Shown piece after piece: positions 26,766 to 39,056 of a stretch of DNA of 64,000 nucleotides. The stretch is from Gordius sp. MW1 (Eukaryota > Nematomorpha > Gordioida > Gordea > Gordiidae), in NCBI GenBank assembly GCA_964036665.1, contig OZ038527.1:17568221-17632220 (forward strand). Direction: 5' to 3'. Within the stretch, counting starts at the first letter, position 1, and every line of letters begins with the position of its first letter. The notes beneath the pieces were generated by a model, which made no database searches, was not told the origin of the DNA, and saw only the letters and a list, made by a program, of their open reading frames with translations. Made by a program: the position numbers and the translations under genes.

Positions 26766-27758
26766 AAATTTTTATTAATTATAACATTCCTCATTAATGT
26801 TTTGGATTAAATTATTGGGCCCATTATTAAATAATGGCAAATTTATTATTATAATTGAAATACAGAAAAAATACATTTATATATATGGTTTTTATATTAG
26901 TTGTTTTGTTTGGGATTTGTGATATAATCTACCTATTTGACAAAATCTTACAAATAAATTTCAAATTGTGCACAATCTATTAAAAAATTTAAAATTATCA
27001 TGAGGTATTGCTATCAGATAATTTAATTGCAATTTTAGTTTAATATGCTTTTCACTTTATTTAAAAATAAAATTAACGTTTTAAAATCACTCCCAAGTAA
27101 AAATAGTTTGTGGAAATGTGTTTATTTGACTAATAGCTTAAAGCATTTCTTGACTTTTATAGCTTATAAATGACATAAGGGTTTTCCCACATATTTAAGA
27201 TTGAAAATACATATATGTGAAGTAGCTTTGTGCATCATTTTAAAAATTTCAACTTAAAATCATGAAACTCTATTCAAACATTTTGTATAAGTGTAATGCC
27301 AAATTAGCGATTTAAAAGCAGCTGATAGAAATGGAAGGGTGCATCAAACCTCTAATATATATTTAAAATATAGCAAAATTCTTTATGAATATAAAATTAT
27401 CTAAGGATACTATTAGATTTAATTCATTTAAGGCAAAAATTTTTATATAACTCTTCATATTGTAATAAGATATAAAAATAAGCATCTTGTTTACTATATA
27501 TATCTTAGCTAAAAAATAAAGTAGATCATATGCTTTTTAAACATTCATTAATTTGGTAGGCCAATAACATCAAATTAGGCATGATTCTTATTAAAAAGAT
27601 GCCCAGGAGATTATAAGTCAGAAAAGCTAGTTCTCTTCATAATAATTTGGGGTGGGCTCAGAGCCCGGGGAGGGGAAATGGCAAAGCCTGCCATAGATTT
27701 TCATTGTTCTTCAAGCTACCAAAACTTGCTTCCAAATATTAGATATGATATGAATAGT
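26766..27758. other. intergenic DNA, nothing recognised
   Basis: AT-rich spacer between the 3' ends of LACTB (+) and the PNRC-like gene (-), which converge here. A short GC-rich patch lies at 27650-27690. No transposon ends were recognised. Confidence 0.35.
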
Positions 27759-28097
27759 TCAGAAGGACATATTAAGTATAGTCTTTATATCGTTTAATAT
27801 TTTGTGCTTTTCCTCTGATTGCTTCTCAGATTTAATCCAACTTTGAGGTGGTAATGGTATAGTTTCAGGTTTAGGAGTCTGACAATATTTCGGACTAACA
27901 AAAATTTTATTTTCATCCTTATTGCTTTTGGCTTTTTTACTGGGAGTTTTAAACGGAGTTTGAGCTGATAAATTTTGAGCAGTATTGTTTATATTCTTTT
28001 TGCAGTCTGATTCAAATGGCATAGATACGCAGGATATATTTCCTAAATGTATATAACAAAAAAATCATATAAGTTTCTTACGTTGGCTTGACATCAT
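27759..28097 (-). CDS. PNRC-like small protein (proline-rich nuclear receptor coactivator / decapping cofactor), two exons
   Basis: PNRC proteins bridge the decapping activator DCP1 to mRNA decay factors and bind nuclear receptors. The two-exon model is 28082-28097 (MMSSQ) and 27759-28042, with a 39-bp GT-AG intron (28043-28081); total 100 codons including the stop, 99 residues. The diagnostic element is TPKPETIPLPPQSWI ending at ~residue 75, equivalent to the PNRC signature SPSVLPKPPSHWV, followed by a short C-terminal helix ILNDIKTILNMSF that lines up with the family C terminus. The N-terminal part is lysine-rich and low in complexity. Human PNRC2 is 139 residues. The 16-nt first exon rests on in-frame splice logic; without it the protein would start at the downstream Met (28022). 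Confidence 0.75.
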
Positions 28098-29060
28098 CTT
28101 TGTTTATTTGGATTGTCTCAATTGAAAACAGTTAAAAAAATAAAACTTATTCCTTAAATTTAAATTTAATTTGAAAATTTTTATAGAAGTAAATAATATA
28201 AAAAATTAAATTAAATGCAATGAAACATTTTTGAATTATTAATTATTGTATGTATTATAGCTTTTGTATTATTTTTTTTAATTTATTTAAGCTTCTTTAG
28301 TCAACTCTATTATTAATGTATAAGGCTATGGGAAGTCAACCATTGACAAAAATTGTTTATAATGCTAGGTCAAATTTTAACTAAAAATAAGTCACAAGCT
28401 ACTATATTTGTAGCCTAAATTTACACCACGAACACTTGTTTGCAATTGCTATGTCATAATCTTGTAGCAAATATGCGCCTTATTGTTAATGTAATAAATT
28501 GTTCACATGTTTATTTTATAAAAAAATCAATTTAAACTAACAAGATGACAAATGTCTTGGAGAAATTGAGCCTCATATCTTGTTATAATATAATGCATTA
28601 TGCAATAATATGAGAAACAGTTGAATAGGAATGTTGACTTCTTAGATTAAAGTGTCTCATACTCATTAAAACCTGAACATAAAACTTCTTGTTGAAAAAT
28701 TAAGATATCAGATTTTTGTTAATTTTCTACCAAATGATTTTTTAAAAATACAATAATCATGCGCAGGACGATTCATATAAGCCTAGCTATGTAAATTTTT
28801 TTTATTAAACATTGTTAGCGAATTGTTATAACTTAATATTTTTTAATAATAATTAAAAGGGTTAAGATAAATAAAAATCACCATCGGTTGCCCTATATTA
28901 AGTTTTGAAAGTTAAAATTTTCATATTCATTTTTCTGATTATAATAATTTTACAATATATATGATGAGTTCATCAATTTTAACCATGTAATAACATTTTT
29001 TAATCAATATAGAACAAATTTATTTTAAATCAATACAAACTATTATTAAAAGCAGCGCAT
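28098..29060. other. AT-rich spacer upstream of the PNRC-like gene
   Basis: No gene or repeat structure recognised. It should hold the promoter of the minus-strand PNRC-like gene. Confidence 0.3.
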
Positions 29061-29239
29061 CTGTTGCGGCCGTCTTCCCCTTATTATACTATTATAATAT
29101 TGTATTAAGCCAGGGAATAAATTAATGCAGCAACATTACCAAAAAAAATGGAATGTGTAGTGAATCTGGACATGAATAAAAACCGAATTAATTTGTTTTT
29201 AAAATGGCGATTAAAAGTTAGCAAACGATAAAATCATTT

Positions 29240-29423
29240 CGCAGAAGATAATTATTAAACGCAGAAAATTAATATTAAATGCAGTGCAGAAGATTAATAT
29301 ACGCAGACGATAAATTCCGCAGAAGATAAATATTAAACGCAGATAAATCATACGTAGAAGATAAATAAACGCAAACGATAAATTCATACGCAGAAGATAA
29401 ATATGCGCAGACGATAAAATTGT
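29240..29423. repeat. imperfect array of CGCAGA(A/C)GATAAA motifs
   Basis: About ten spaced copies of GCAGAAGATAAA or GCAGACGATAAA occur in 184 bp, separated by AT-rich spacers of 5-20 bp. The array sits in a distinct segment (about 29060-29530) that starts TGTTGCGGCC, holds an AATAAA near 29445, and turns GC-richer near 29470-29560. The layout resembles a solitary LTR, but no paired copy or coding region is present, so this is left open. Confidence 0.45.
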
Positions 29424-29639
29424 ATATTCATAAATAGTAAAATAAAGGATATAGGGGTACCATACATCTTATCTGTGTTGGATTTTCGGCAGACTATTGC
29501 TCAGTCTTCGTATCTCATTTCGTAGTACACGTTGCGTGGGTTTGAGTCGCGAGTAAGGGGTTTGTTAATCATCGAGTAAAGTATTTGGGAATTCCTCTCT
29601 CCTTCCCGATAAAGTGTCTATGCATTGACTTCAGACACG

Positions 29640-30960
29640 TTTAAACAAAAACGTATTATAGGCCCGTATCATTATTTTTAAGGCATATTTGTTTGATATA
29701 TTCCACGGAATTGATCAAAAATATGAATACACCTCCCATTCCTCTGCCAGACCTTATAATAAAGGTAAAGGATGGAACTAGTTGTCAATAAAAATTAGGC
29801 TTTTGACAAAGCTTAAGCCATTCCTTTGACGACAGCAGGTAGCACACCAATTCGTTCTTCAAGTCCTTCATCACTTTTGAAACTCTTGTTCAGGCACAAC
29901 TTAAACCCAAATACGAGCTTATTTCTTATTATATTCAACATAATTTTAACTTTCTCTACATATATTTACAAGTTTAGGGTGCTATACCTAAAAAAGACTC
30001 CCAAGAGCCTTGGAGATGTATTCGTAGGTGTGGGGCGGGGGAAAGTTTGATTATCATTTAGGGAGGTGGCAAAATGATCATATTTTAAAATTTTAACCTT
30101 ATGTTGTTTGATTTTTACGATTATTTAGAATTAAATAGAAAACTGATCCCCCCTTAACCCTTCTAGCTAATCCCATGCAAAGAGGTAAAATAACCGAATT
30201 AATTCCTTAAATGTTTTGCTATATATTTATTTTTTTGGTTCTTAAAATATGCCGATTTCTTCAGTGTCCAAAAGTTCCATCATCTTAATTTAAAAGCTTA
30301 TATGAATACAAAAACTTCATTGATAGTTTATTTTTATTTCCTATAGATTTAGAATACAGCATATAAAAATTTAAGCAAATATTACAGAGGGTCCTGTTTT
30401 TTTTCGATTTTTTAAATTACTACTTCTTAAACGAGAATCGGATGTCATTTTATAAATAATTCACTTGAAAGGTAAATCACATCTTAAACTTTACTTAATT
30501 TTTTAAATATCAAAAGGTCTGTTAATACGTAAATTTACTCATTAAAAATAATTAACTTTGCGTATGATATGAGATAAAATGGGCTATAGAAGAGAAAAAA
30601 AAGAAATTCCAGCGTTTAAAGAAAAACATTATGGCACTGTTACTTAAATTACGAGCATCTTAGATCTTTTGGCAATATAGATTAATTATCCTCACCTTTA
30701 GGTTGTTATTATCGATTTTATTAGGCTTAAATTAATACAGCTAAAAGGATAATGTGTTCATTTAAGGTGACAGGTTTACATTCTTCCGCTCGCTATTGCA
30801 TCAGGAAGGAGTTTGCACCAAAAAAATTAACGCATAGAATCGATATAGATTTAAAAGGGACATTACATATGAACAAGTATGTCCGGTTTAATCTGCAATA
30901 TTAAAAGGCCAATAATGTTCGATTGTTGGAATGAGTAGAGATGGGAATTTTATATTTTGG
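29640..30960. other. intergenic DNA, nothing recognised
   Basis: AT-rich spacer with short open frames only. A G-rich patch near 30025-30070 resembles eroded MITE ends. From 30962 a CATAGGCGTA terminus with a G-rich tract suggests another fragment of the CATGGGCG family, running to ~31290 (GGGGGGCTACACC). Confidence 0.35.
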
Positions 30961-31444
30961 GCATAGGCGTATTTTAATTAGGGAGGGGGCAGATTATTTT
31001 TGACAAATTTCTTTTGCTTGACTATCCAAAAAAATTTCTGCGAGCAAAAAAAAGAACTCCCCTAATTAGGCAGTGCGGGCAGCCGGACCCCCTACCCCCC
31101 CCCCCTCCCCCCCGGCTAGTAAATTCAAAAAAAATGAAGGCTTTTTGGCAATTTAATTTAAAGATAAAAAGTATATATATAGACTCTCAAATGACTAATA
31201 TGTGTTTTAGTTTTTTATGCAACTATAAATAAAAATTTGTATAATATATTTATTAATCAAAAAATTTTCAATTTTTCTGGGGGGCTACACCACTGTCTTT
31301 ACCCTTAATATAAACACAATCATACAGAAAATAAGGTCTTAGGCAAAGTAAAGTTTAAGGTGACATAGATTTTTATGAGAAATTGACAAAACATATGCGT
31401 AACAAGTTGACCATCACACATCTCTGCCTTATTTTGAAATTTAT

Positions 31445-31978
31445 ATGGCTTCGTCTGGAGATTATGATAGTTTTGATTTAGATGGTAAATTTGGATTTTC
31501 TTCAATGAAAGATGAGGATGTCAAGCAGATACACATGATTGAAAATTTTGATATTGATAATTCGTTACCTGAGGATGACAACGATCTTGTAATTAAATAT
31601 TAAGTTAGTAATATTTATAGGATATGGATGAAACCTTAATTGAAAGAATTGCAGGCCTCAAAGAAATGTTCCCTGATAAGTTACGTAACATAGCCTATTG
31701 CAACACACAAAGATTATTCAAAACCAGTAAAAAAATCTGGAGTTTTACTCAACAAGCATCTTGGATCATATTCTCATCTGCCATTATTTTAATTGTCCCG
31801 GTGTCTATTGAAAAAATGCGCATGGAAATTGAACAGAGTAGTTTGGATAAACAGAGACAAGTATTGTACACATGGTTTTATCAATATTCTTTAGATTTTA
31901 TTAGGTCCAAATGCACATATATCAAATTCGCCCTTGCAATTACCAATGATGAGTCCTGCTCAACATGGTCCATTATAA
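31445..31978 (+). CDS. TOMM22: mitochondrial import receptor subunit TOM22 homolog, three exons
   Basis: TOM22 is the central receptor and organiser of the translocase of the mitochondrial outer membrane. Exons: 31445-31588, 31621-31860, 31895-31978; introns 32 and 34 bp; 155 residues. The N-terminal 50 residues are acidic, as expected of the cytosolic presequence-binding domain. Then come the family stretch DETLIERIAGLKEMFPDKLR, the basic segment KKIWSFTQQA, one membrane span at ~residues 94-111 (ASWIIFSSAIILIVPV), and the intermembrane-space tail beginning ILLGPN, which matches the human ILLGPN exactly at the splice-defined exon 3. Without the second splice the frame would run into unrelated residues. 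Human TOM22 is 142 residues. Confidence 0.92.
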
Positions 31979-32049
31979 AATTGAATATGGTTGTGTATAT
32001 ATTTTCATTATTAAGTCATCTTTGTGTCTGCATTTTTCCTTGCTGATTC

Positions 32050-32055
32050 AATAAA
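32050..32055 (+). terminator. polyadenylation signal of TOMM22
   Basis: AATAAA lies 71 bp after the TOMM22 stop codon. Confidence 0.5.
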
Positions 32056-33470
32056 TCCTGTATGTAAAAAATTATATTTTTAGCTAGCAAAACATGCATG
32101 TTAATAAGGGCTTATACATGTTATATTATATAAAAATGCAAGAGAAAATATTATATAATCACCAATTGTTACTTGAACACTTTTCATACCATTAATTAAT
32201 TAAATGAACAAATTTAGTGTGTGGACAAGCAAAAACAACAACAAAAATTCACAGATTTAAAAATACAATTTAAACAACCATTATAACTACCAAATGGATT
32301 AATAGCATTTAATATTTAACATCAATTAAGTCTAGATAAAACGATCAAAATATTTTGTGCTAACAAAAGCTCGTTTAAATTGATTTAGAGGAATAAAAAC
32401 ATCCAAAATAAGTATTAATTGTAAATCATATTTGTTGAGCATATTTGAATATATATTCAGACAGAAATATGTCTATTGTATACCTATAATTAAATTAATC
32501 TCTATAAACATTTAAATACTATCTCAAAGTTCTTTTCTATCACTATATTATAATTTAAGGTGACAATTACAACTTTAGTTGACAACTATAATATAAATTC
32601 TAAATTTTTTGCGAGACCAAAATTAAAATACACTCTTTGTTTTAATTTCCACAACATTTGCAATATATGAAGTCTAATGGACTGCAAAGTCACTTATTAA
32701 AAGACCCAAAAGGCAAAAAATTGTGGAGTATTAAATTTAACTGACACATTAAGGTATCAGCTTCATTTAGTATGATTCCACAAATTATTTAATTGATGTT
32801 TTATAGTTATGAAGAAATATTATTATTTGAAATTAAGATACAATTATTGCAGTACCATTTAAATAAAAAGTAAACTCTAATTACTGGCATCTAGGTTAAA
32901 TAAAAAAAATTATTTTGCAATTATATATCTCAAATTTACTTACCCAATAGTCAAGATTCCACAATATAATTATTTGAAAAGGAGTATTCTATTTTTTTTT
33001 AAATAATGGATACCTATTTCCCCCTAGAGGGTAGGATTTACTTGTTATTTAATAAATGAAGGAACTCGTTCATCGGGTTAGTTACCTTCATTGATTAAGA
33101 TAAATGTTGTTCAATCCATAAGAGTCTTATTTGCTCTTCTTTCTTATTTGTTAGAATTTTAAGCTAGTTAACTTTAACAGATCTACATAGTAAAACCTAT
33201 AACATTTGATATATTACTTTATAAAGCAATTTTTTAGATATAAAAAACACAGACATTGAATGATCTTATATGATTCCCTTGCTGAGACTTTTTTGAATTA
33301 GGACAAAAATATGAGAGGCGATTGGAATTTTGGGTCCAATAAATAAATTTTATACAATGAAATGGTTAACTGAATGTTTGATATAAAATTAGCGGCTTTT
33401 TAAAAGATATACTACCCAGCCTATTTTCTAATATAAAAATTTATTAAATCTTGGTCCTGCCTGCTTGAAT
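32056..33470. other. intergenic DNA, nothing recognised
   Basis: Very AT-rich spacer between TOMM22 and the GC-ended repeat near 33.5 kb. No frames or inverted repeats stand out. Confidence 0.35.
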
Positions 33471-33499
33471 AAATTTAAATTCATAGATAAAAATATTTT

Positions 33500-34118
33500 T
33501 TCTGCCCCAGCCCGACTTCTCACTTTTTATTTTGTCCCAACCCGGCCCGAATGATTTTTGAATATTAGCTAGACCCGATTTTTCAAATAATATTTTAGAA
33601 AATTATTTCATCATCTAAATACGCATTAGATTGTTATTACTCGTAATTTACAACTGGGATAAGTTTGAAATAAAAAATCTTTCACTCGTTACAATTTATT
33701 TAACGAGTCATTTAAATTTTAAACTAAATTTAACTTTATAAAATATTAATTGCTATGCAATTTATGGTATTTTTGACAGTTCAAAATAAAAAAAAACTTT
33801 TTGAAATATTTACTTAAATCTTATTTCTAAAGTTGCAACAGCTACTATAAATCTATTTAAATACTATAATAAGATTTGCAATTCAGGTCAGTTATATTAT
33901 AATAGAGACAAGGGAAAAAAGCTGAAGCTTGGAATCTATATAATGTACGCTGTGCTAAGATAATTATTTAATATTGAGTTGAGTTTATTTAAATCCTATT
34001 TTATAAAAAATTAATTTATTAGGGCCGGGCTCCGGTCGAGCCGCCGCATCAGGCCCAACCCAAGCCCGATTATAATAGTAACTTCTGCCCGAGCCCGGCA
34101 AACCGGTGCAGGGCTCTA
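33500..34118. repeat. GC-ended hAT-like non-autonomous element, GGCCCGGGC-type family
   Basis: CCCAGCCCGAC and CCCGGCCCGAA words at 33505-33560 face GGGCCGGGCTCC..CCCGAGCCCGGC words at 34020-34118, with an AT-rich 450-bp middle. The right end GTGCAGGGCTCTA matches that at 40502. The left terminus is not sharp, so the exact start is uncertain. Confidence 0.5.
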
Positions 34119-34234
34119 GTTATAGGATATTGCAAAATCAGACATAGCCTTTAACTAAAATCATTTCAAAGTTTGGGCGGGTCGCGCTACCTAAACTATA
34201 TTTTTAACAACAACGTCAATACATACAATACGTA

Positions 34235-35719
34235 TTATTTCCAAAGGCGTAAATTTACTTCAAAGGTGAGGCCTTTGAGTTTGAGGAGAGAGAAAAATCC
34301 CAAGCCAGCCGTGTAACCGAGGATACCCGCCAAGGCGCCAGACACTAGCATACCCCTGACACCATAATTCACCTTAAACACAATTCCGGTCAGGCCAGCG
34401 CCCAGGGCAAAATTCAATGGTCCCTGCTTTTGTCTGTATCCCGATACGCCAATAGCGGTTATCAGCATGCAACCTTATTGTTTCGGTGAAAGAATGGAGA
34501 TTATTTTTTGTGATAGCATAACTTTAAAATTTTTAATTTATAGCCTTTTGAAATAATTTCGAGATAATATACAAATTTGTGGATCAAAAAAATGAAAATA
34601 AAGTTTTAAAGATGAAGAAAAAATGGTAATCGACATCGAGAAGAAGTTGGAGTTTGAGAAGTTATATTTGTGTAAATGAAGTTTGTGTTGATTAATGGTA
34701 TGGTTCAAATGTTCAATGAGGATGGAAAGGGTCCGATACTTCAGGCCACAGGAAGGGTGGAGATTAAGTGAAGGCGGATTATTAATAATATTTTTAAAAA
34801 CTTTGTTGACTAAAAATTAATTCAGGCTTTCTCTCCGGAGCGGGTCGAGGGCATATAAAGCTTTGGTTACAAAAGTAAGTTTTAAATTCAAATTTAGCTA
34901 TAACGTTTGTCACCAGCATTTTAAAATTTATTTTAAATCGAACGTTCAGGAGTTTTGCTTTTGTCAAAGCAAGCTATATCAAATCCTGTAAGCATAAATT
35001 TATTTGCCGGATTCGTCAACTTTTTCAAAAAAAGGAAGCTCATTTATTTTGGTTAATAATTATAATTTATGTAGTTTATAATTGAAGAAAAGCGCAATAC
35101 TTGTTTAGGAGTTTTTTAAATTTTAAAATAATATTTCAACATTGTTCGTTTGAAGCTTTCATCTCAAACACACAACCCATTACACTTAAAAAACGTGAAC
35201 CGCTGTGGTAAGAGATCGAATTCAGACCTAAGAACGCTCACAACTCGAGAATTAGTGGTGTAAATATGCCAAAATTTCAGTTTGATATCACTATTTTCTA
35301 CATTCTAACCACAAAATCTCACAAAAATCTGGGGTGAGATCGGCACAAAAGATAGCGATTTCACATATAATGCCCCTCACCAAATTTATTACCGGTAAAA
35401 AGGGAGTATTTAAAAGCCTGTTTGGTGCCGCTCTTGATGCATTCCAGCACCACGTTATCGACGAGTTTGCGCTTGGCTTGTATGTTGCTCTCGTACAAAG
35501 TAACCTGATTCCGATCCAAAAAGTTGCCTTTGTGCACGCGTCTGTGCAGGAAGGCAGTCCACAAAAATATAGTTCCAAAGGTCGTAGCCACCGTTTTCCC
35601 TATTAGCACGGCGGCCGGGTTTATGGCGTTAGGAGTAGTTTCCAGCGTTCTGAAAGGAGCTGATACCTTATCCCATGTTGCTATAAGATGTTATATAAAT
35701 ATTTGAATTTACAAACCAT
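34235..35719 (-). CDS. TIMMDC1: complex I assembly factor TIMMDC1 (Tim17 family), three exons
   Basis: TIMMDC1 is a four-span inner mitochondrial membrane protein that assembles the membrane arm of respiratory complex I. Minus-strand exons: 35713-35719 (7 nt, ATGGTTT), 35393-35680, 34235-34473; introns 32 and 919 bp; 177 residues. Exon 2 reads TWDKVSAPF and GKTVATTFGTIFLW, matching GWDRLRELF and KTAATAGIIGWVYGG of the human protein, then the NQVTLYESNIQAKRKLVDNV helix. Exon 3 gives GYRQKQGPLNFALGAGLTG and NYGVRGMLVSGALAG, matching human YRNKD..FVIAGAVTG and NVGLRGLVAGGIIG. The protein is shorter than human (285) at both ends. The 7-nt first exon is inferred from an in-phase 32-bp intron like those in neighbouring genes. 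Confidence 0.85.
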
Positions 35720-36321
35720 CGAGTTGGACAAGCTTGAAAGATAAGCAGTGCGAGATTTACAAGTGATGTGGGGGCGGGCTCGAGTCGGGCCTAAAAGGGA
35801 AAAAAGATTTTGGCCTCGTGCAGGGCCAGAAAAATTAAATTAAAGCATTTTATTAGACAAAAAATTAATAAATTTCCTGCATCGAAAACCAACAAGTTGG
35901 ACAGCACACTCCACACTTCATTTTTCAGCGAAAGTTAGCCGAATAATTGCATAGATGAATTCTCGTAAATGCGTTTAACCCAAAAATATTTAAAATAAAT
36001 TTTGTTTAAGTTAATTAATTGTGAAGAGGAGAAAAGATTTTAATTTTGCCATTGCTTCAACAAAACTCAAATTCAGAAGCCGCATTTCTTAACTCCCTAA
36101 AGCTTTTGCAATAAAAACATGATTGCCCTAAAAATATTCCTGAATGGAATGGATATAGTTGATTGCATGGACAAGACTCAGCCGTCAATGAAAGGTAGAT
36201 AACTGTTTCAACTAGGCTTAATAACTAATCGATTTAATAGTAAAGCCAGAATATATTGATAAACTTTTTAAGATCGCAGCTTTAAATTTTAATGAGAATC
36301 TACGACTACTTCAGTTTTTAT

Positions 36322-37381
36322 TAGTGCTGTAAATGAACGCGTTCACGGAACGCGTTCAAATTTTATGAACGCGTTCATGAACGGCGTTCTTTTATTTTTT
36401 GGTGAACTTTGAACGTGAACGCGTTCCTTTTTTTGATGAACGCGTTCGAATTTAACGTTCGTTCAATTTCAAAAACCCTTTTTTATTTTTATTTATCTAA
36501 AAATTAATGTTAATCCGAATTTTTACAAAAAAGTCTTATAATTTTTAATCAGCTATTTTTCCTGTTCCTATTACCAATTCCGAAATACTTTTAACATACT
36601 ATAACGTGCAAAAGAAGATAAGGTTAAAGTTAATTAATTTGATAATATTAATTATAGTTTAATTTATAGGTTAATATGGACAATCATAATATTATATCGT
36701 CTTCATCTTCAGATTCTGAATATTCAAAATCAGCAGATGAATTGAAATTGTCATGGCCAAAATATGAAAAATATTTTTCATTCGTTTCATATAAAGGATC
36801 GAATTCATTAATTACTAAATGTAAAAAAGAAAAAACTTTTAGTGTTATTGAAAAAAGGGATTGAAACCTCAGAATTGATAATGAAAGAGCTGTCAGTTCC
36901 GAGATATCATTTTTTTGACGAGGAAGTAGAGGGCGGATTGGAGGATGATATCTTGTCGCAATTTTTTGAAGCGAGGGACAAAACATTAAATGTTTTAAAT
37001 AAATTTCCTCCTTTAAAAAATTTGTTTATTAAGTATAATACTCCAATCCCCTCATCTGCCCCTGTGGAGCGGGTTTTTAGTATAGCTAATGCTGTAAACT
37101 GCCAAGCGTTCCTGCTTATCAGACGACAATTTTGAAAAACAATTATTATTAAAAATCATTAAGAAAATAAATTATATTGATTTATATTTATATTGTCGAA
37201 ATAAAACTATTATTTTTTATCATGGCTATTAATTGTATTTAAAAATATAAGACATTTATTTATATTAAATTAAATTTTAAATAAATTTATCATAAAATTT
37301 TAAACGAACGTGAACGCGTACGATTTTTGTCAATGAACGTTGAACGCGTTCGATTTTTTTACAAATGTTTACACAGCACTA
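36322..37381 (+). mobile_element. internally deleted hAT transposon with perfect 8-bp target duplication
   Basis: Ends TAGTGCTGTAAA and CAGCACTA are inverted, and both sides carry the identical 8-mer GTTTTTAT (36314-36321 and 37382-37389). Subterminal DNA repeats GAACGCGTTC palindromes on both sides (36335-36455 and 37300-37350). Between them are two remnants of one hAT transposase: an N-terminal piece from 36676 (WPKYEKYFSF, BED zinc-finger side) and a C-terminal hAT dimerisation piece to 37135 ([23 protein letters not shown]). The catalytic middle is deleted and the two pieces are in different frames. At 1060 bp it is non-autonomous. It belongs to the same broad group as the hAT at 58162-62776, which ends in the same SSAPVER motif. 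Confidence 0.88.
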
Positions 37382-37389
37382 GTTTTTAT

Positions 37390-39046
37390 AGTATAATATT
37401 ATGCCAATTGAGGATAAAATTTTAAACTAAATATCCCGTTATAAATTATAATTTGAACCGTTTTTACTCGGAGGTTCGTCTGGGACTTTTTCCGAGATAT
37501 CACATTTGGCCTTTGATAAAATATAAAAAAACACAACTTGTATAATTTTCTAAAAATATTTTTTTTAGAAAATATATATGTATTTTTAAATTAAAAATAA
37601 TAAAACATTTAACCGCAAATAACTAAAAAATGTAAAGGAGTTACTAGATGCCATGAGTCAACTCCACTTATAAACCAAAGCATTTGTTATTTTATTCAAA
37701 AATAGCCAATTTGGCTATTAATTGCAATGCAAATATAAATTTATTAGCAAAAGGTTAAAAAGATATAACCCGTTGCTAATGCAACTAACTTTGGTGTAGT
37801 TTAATTATTTAATTCTTATGTCAAACTTCTGAGCTTTTAGGTGTAAAATATTATAAGTTTTTACAAGCAAGATATGAGTTGGTGTAATGGCTTAGAAATC
37901 TCATTATATTAGGCTCAAGTCATTCATTTAAATGTGTAAATATTTTGAAAGTTAGGGTAAAGTACTTACTACTCACCAATTGCTAACATTATTAAAGCTT
38001 TTATTTTATATAAGTATTTGGATAAAATTATTTGTCAAAACATATCTGAAAATTTAACCAAGTTTTAGTCAAAATTTATAAATTTTTAATTTTATAAATA
38101 ATAAATTGATCTAGGTGTAAACAAAATTGTGTAGAAAGTTTTGTCATTTAGTAGTTCCAAACTGAAAGATCAATTATTTTTTGATAAAAAAATTATATTG
38201 ACATTTAATGAACACAATGTTGAGTTGATATCCTTTGTTCCCCTATAAATAAAATATTATCAATCCAAATATTTTAACCTTACAGTGTAATTTTTTTGTT
38301 AACCTATTTAAGATAAAACCTATACATAAAAATCTTACTGTAAACAGAGCAAGATTTTTGTGCTTACATAGTGATAAAGGGCTTTTTAATAAAAGATCCA
38401 TGCGCTTAATTTGAGGGAAAGTTTTTTTAAATTACCCTAAGCAAAAAAGTAAAAGTATTAGAGATTGCATAGTAATTAATAGAGCTCACTACAATAGTTT
38501 TTAGCAAGCTTAAGAATTTGAAGATAATAGAATATACTGATAATGTTCACATAATTATCTAGGCAAAAGCATGACTGTTTATAAATTTAAAAAAGATGTT
38601 TCAAACATATGATTAGAAAATTGTTAAATAAGATTGAGGGCTTATTGACAATATTTTATATAATAAAAATTGTCTCATATCAGAAATAAATTGATAAAAA
38701 TGCTAGCATGCATACAAAACTAGAAATTAAAGTTTATAATTTATAAATTTTTATATAAAACTTAAGAACACTAGAATATAGAGATGTAAATATATCCCCT
38801 ATGAAAATGTCACACTAAATTGCAAAATCGAATTTTTTGCTAATTATTTGTAATGATTGTTATAATAAGAATAGGTTTAAATTTGGAAGTGTGAGATATT
38901 TAAAAGAAAATCTAAACCTTCATTATGGCTCAGAAAAATGAGGATTTCATGCAAATTTAAATGTTGCTATTGAAATAAATAACGTCATCTCGTAACAAGA
39001 GTTGTTTGAAAAATACGATAAATACCATAGAGATAAACTATTAAAA
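37390..39046. other. intergenic DNA, nothing recognised
   Basis: AT-rich spacer without recognisable coding sequence or paired repeats. Confidence 0.35.
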
Positions 39047-39056
39047 CCAATAAAAC

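Noticed and set aside
29240-29423. CRISPR-like array of short repeats
   Set aside because: Repeats are imperfect and spacers are irregular and AT-rich; the context is eukaryotic.
31861-32046. TOMM22 C-terminal extension VLYTWFYQYSLDF
   Set aside because: Removing a 34-bp GT-AG intron gives ILLGPN, the conserved tail; the extension is intronic.
35291-35606. Plus- and minus-strand frames overlapping TIMMDC1 exon 2
   Set aside because: They are shadow frames; only the minus frame beginning before GKTVATTFG matches TIMMDC1 and its phases.
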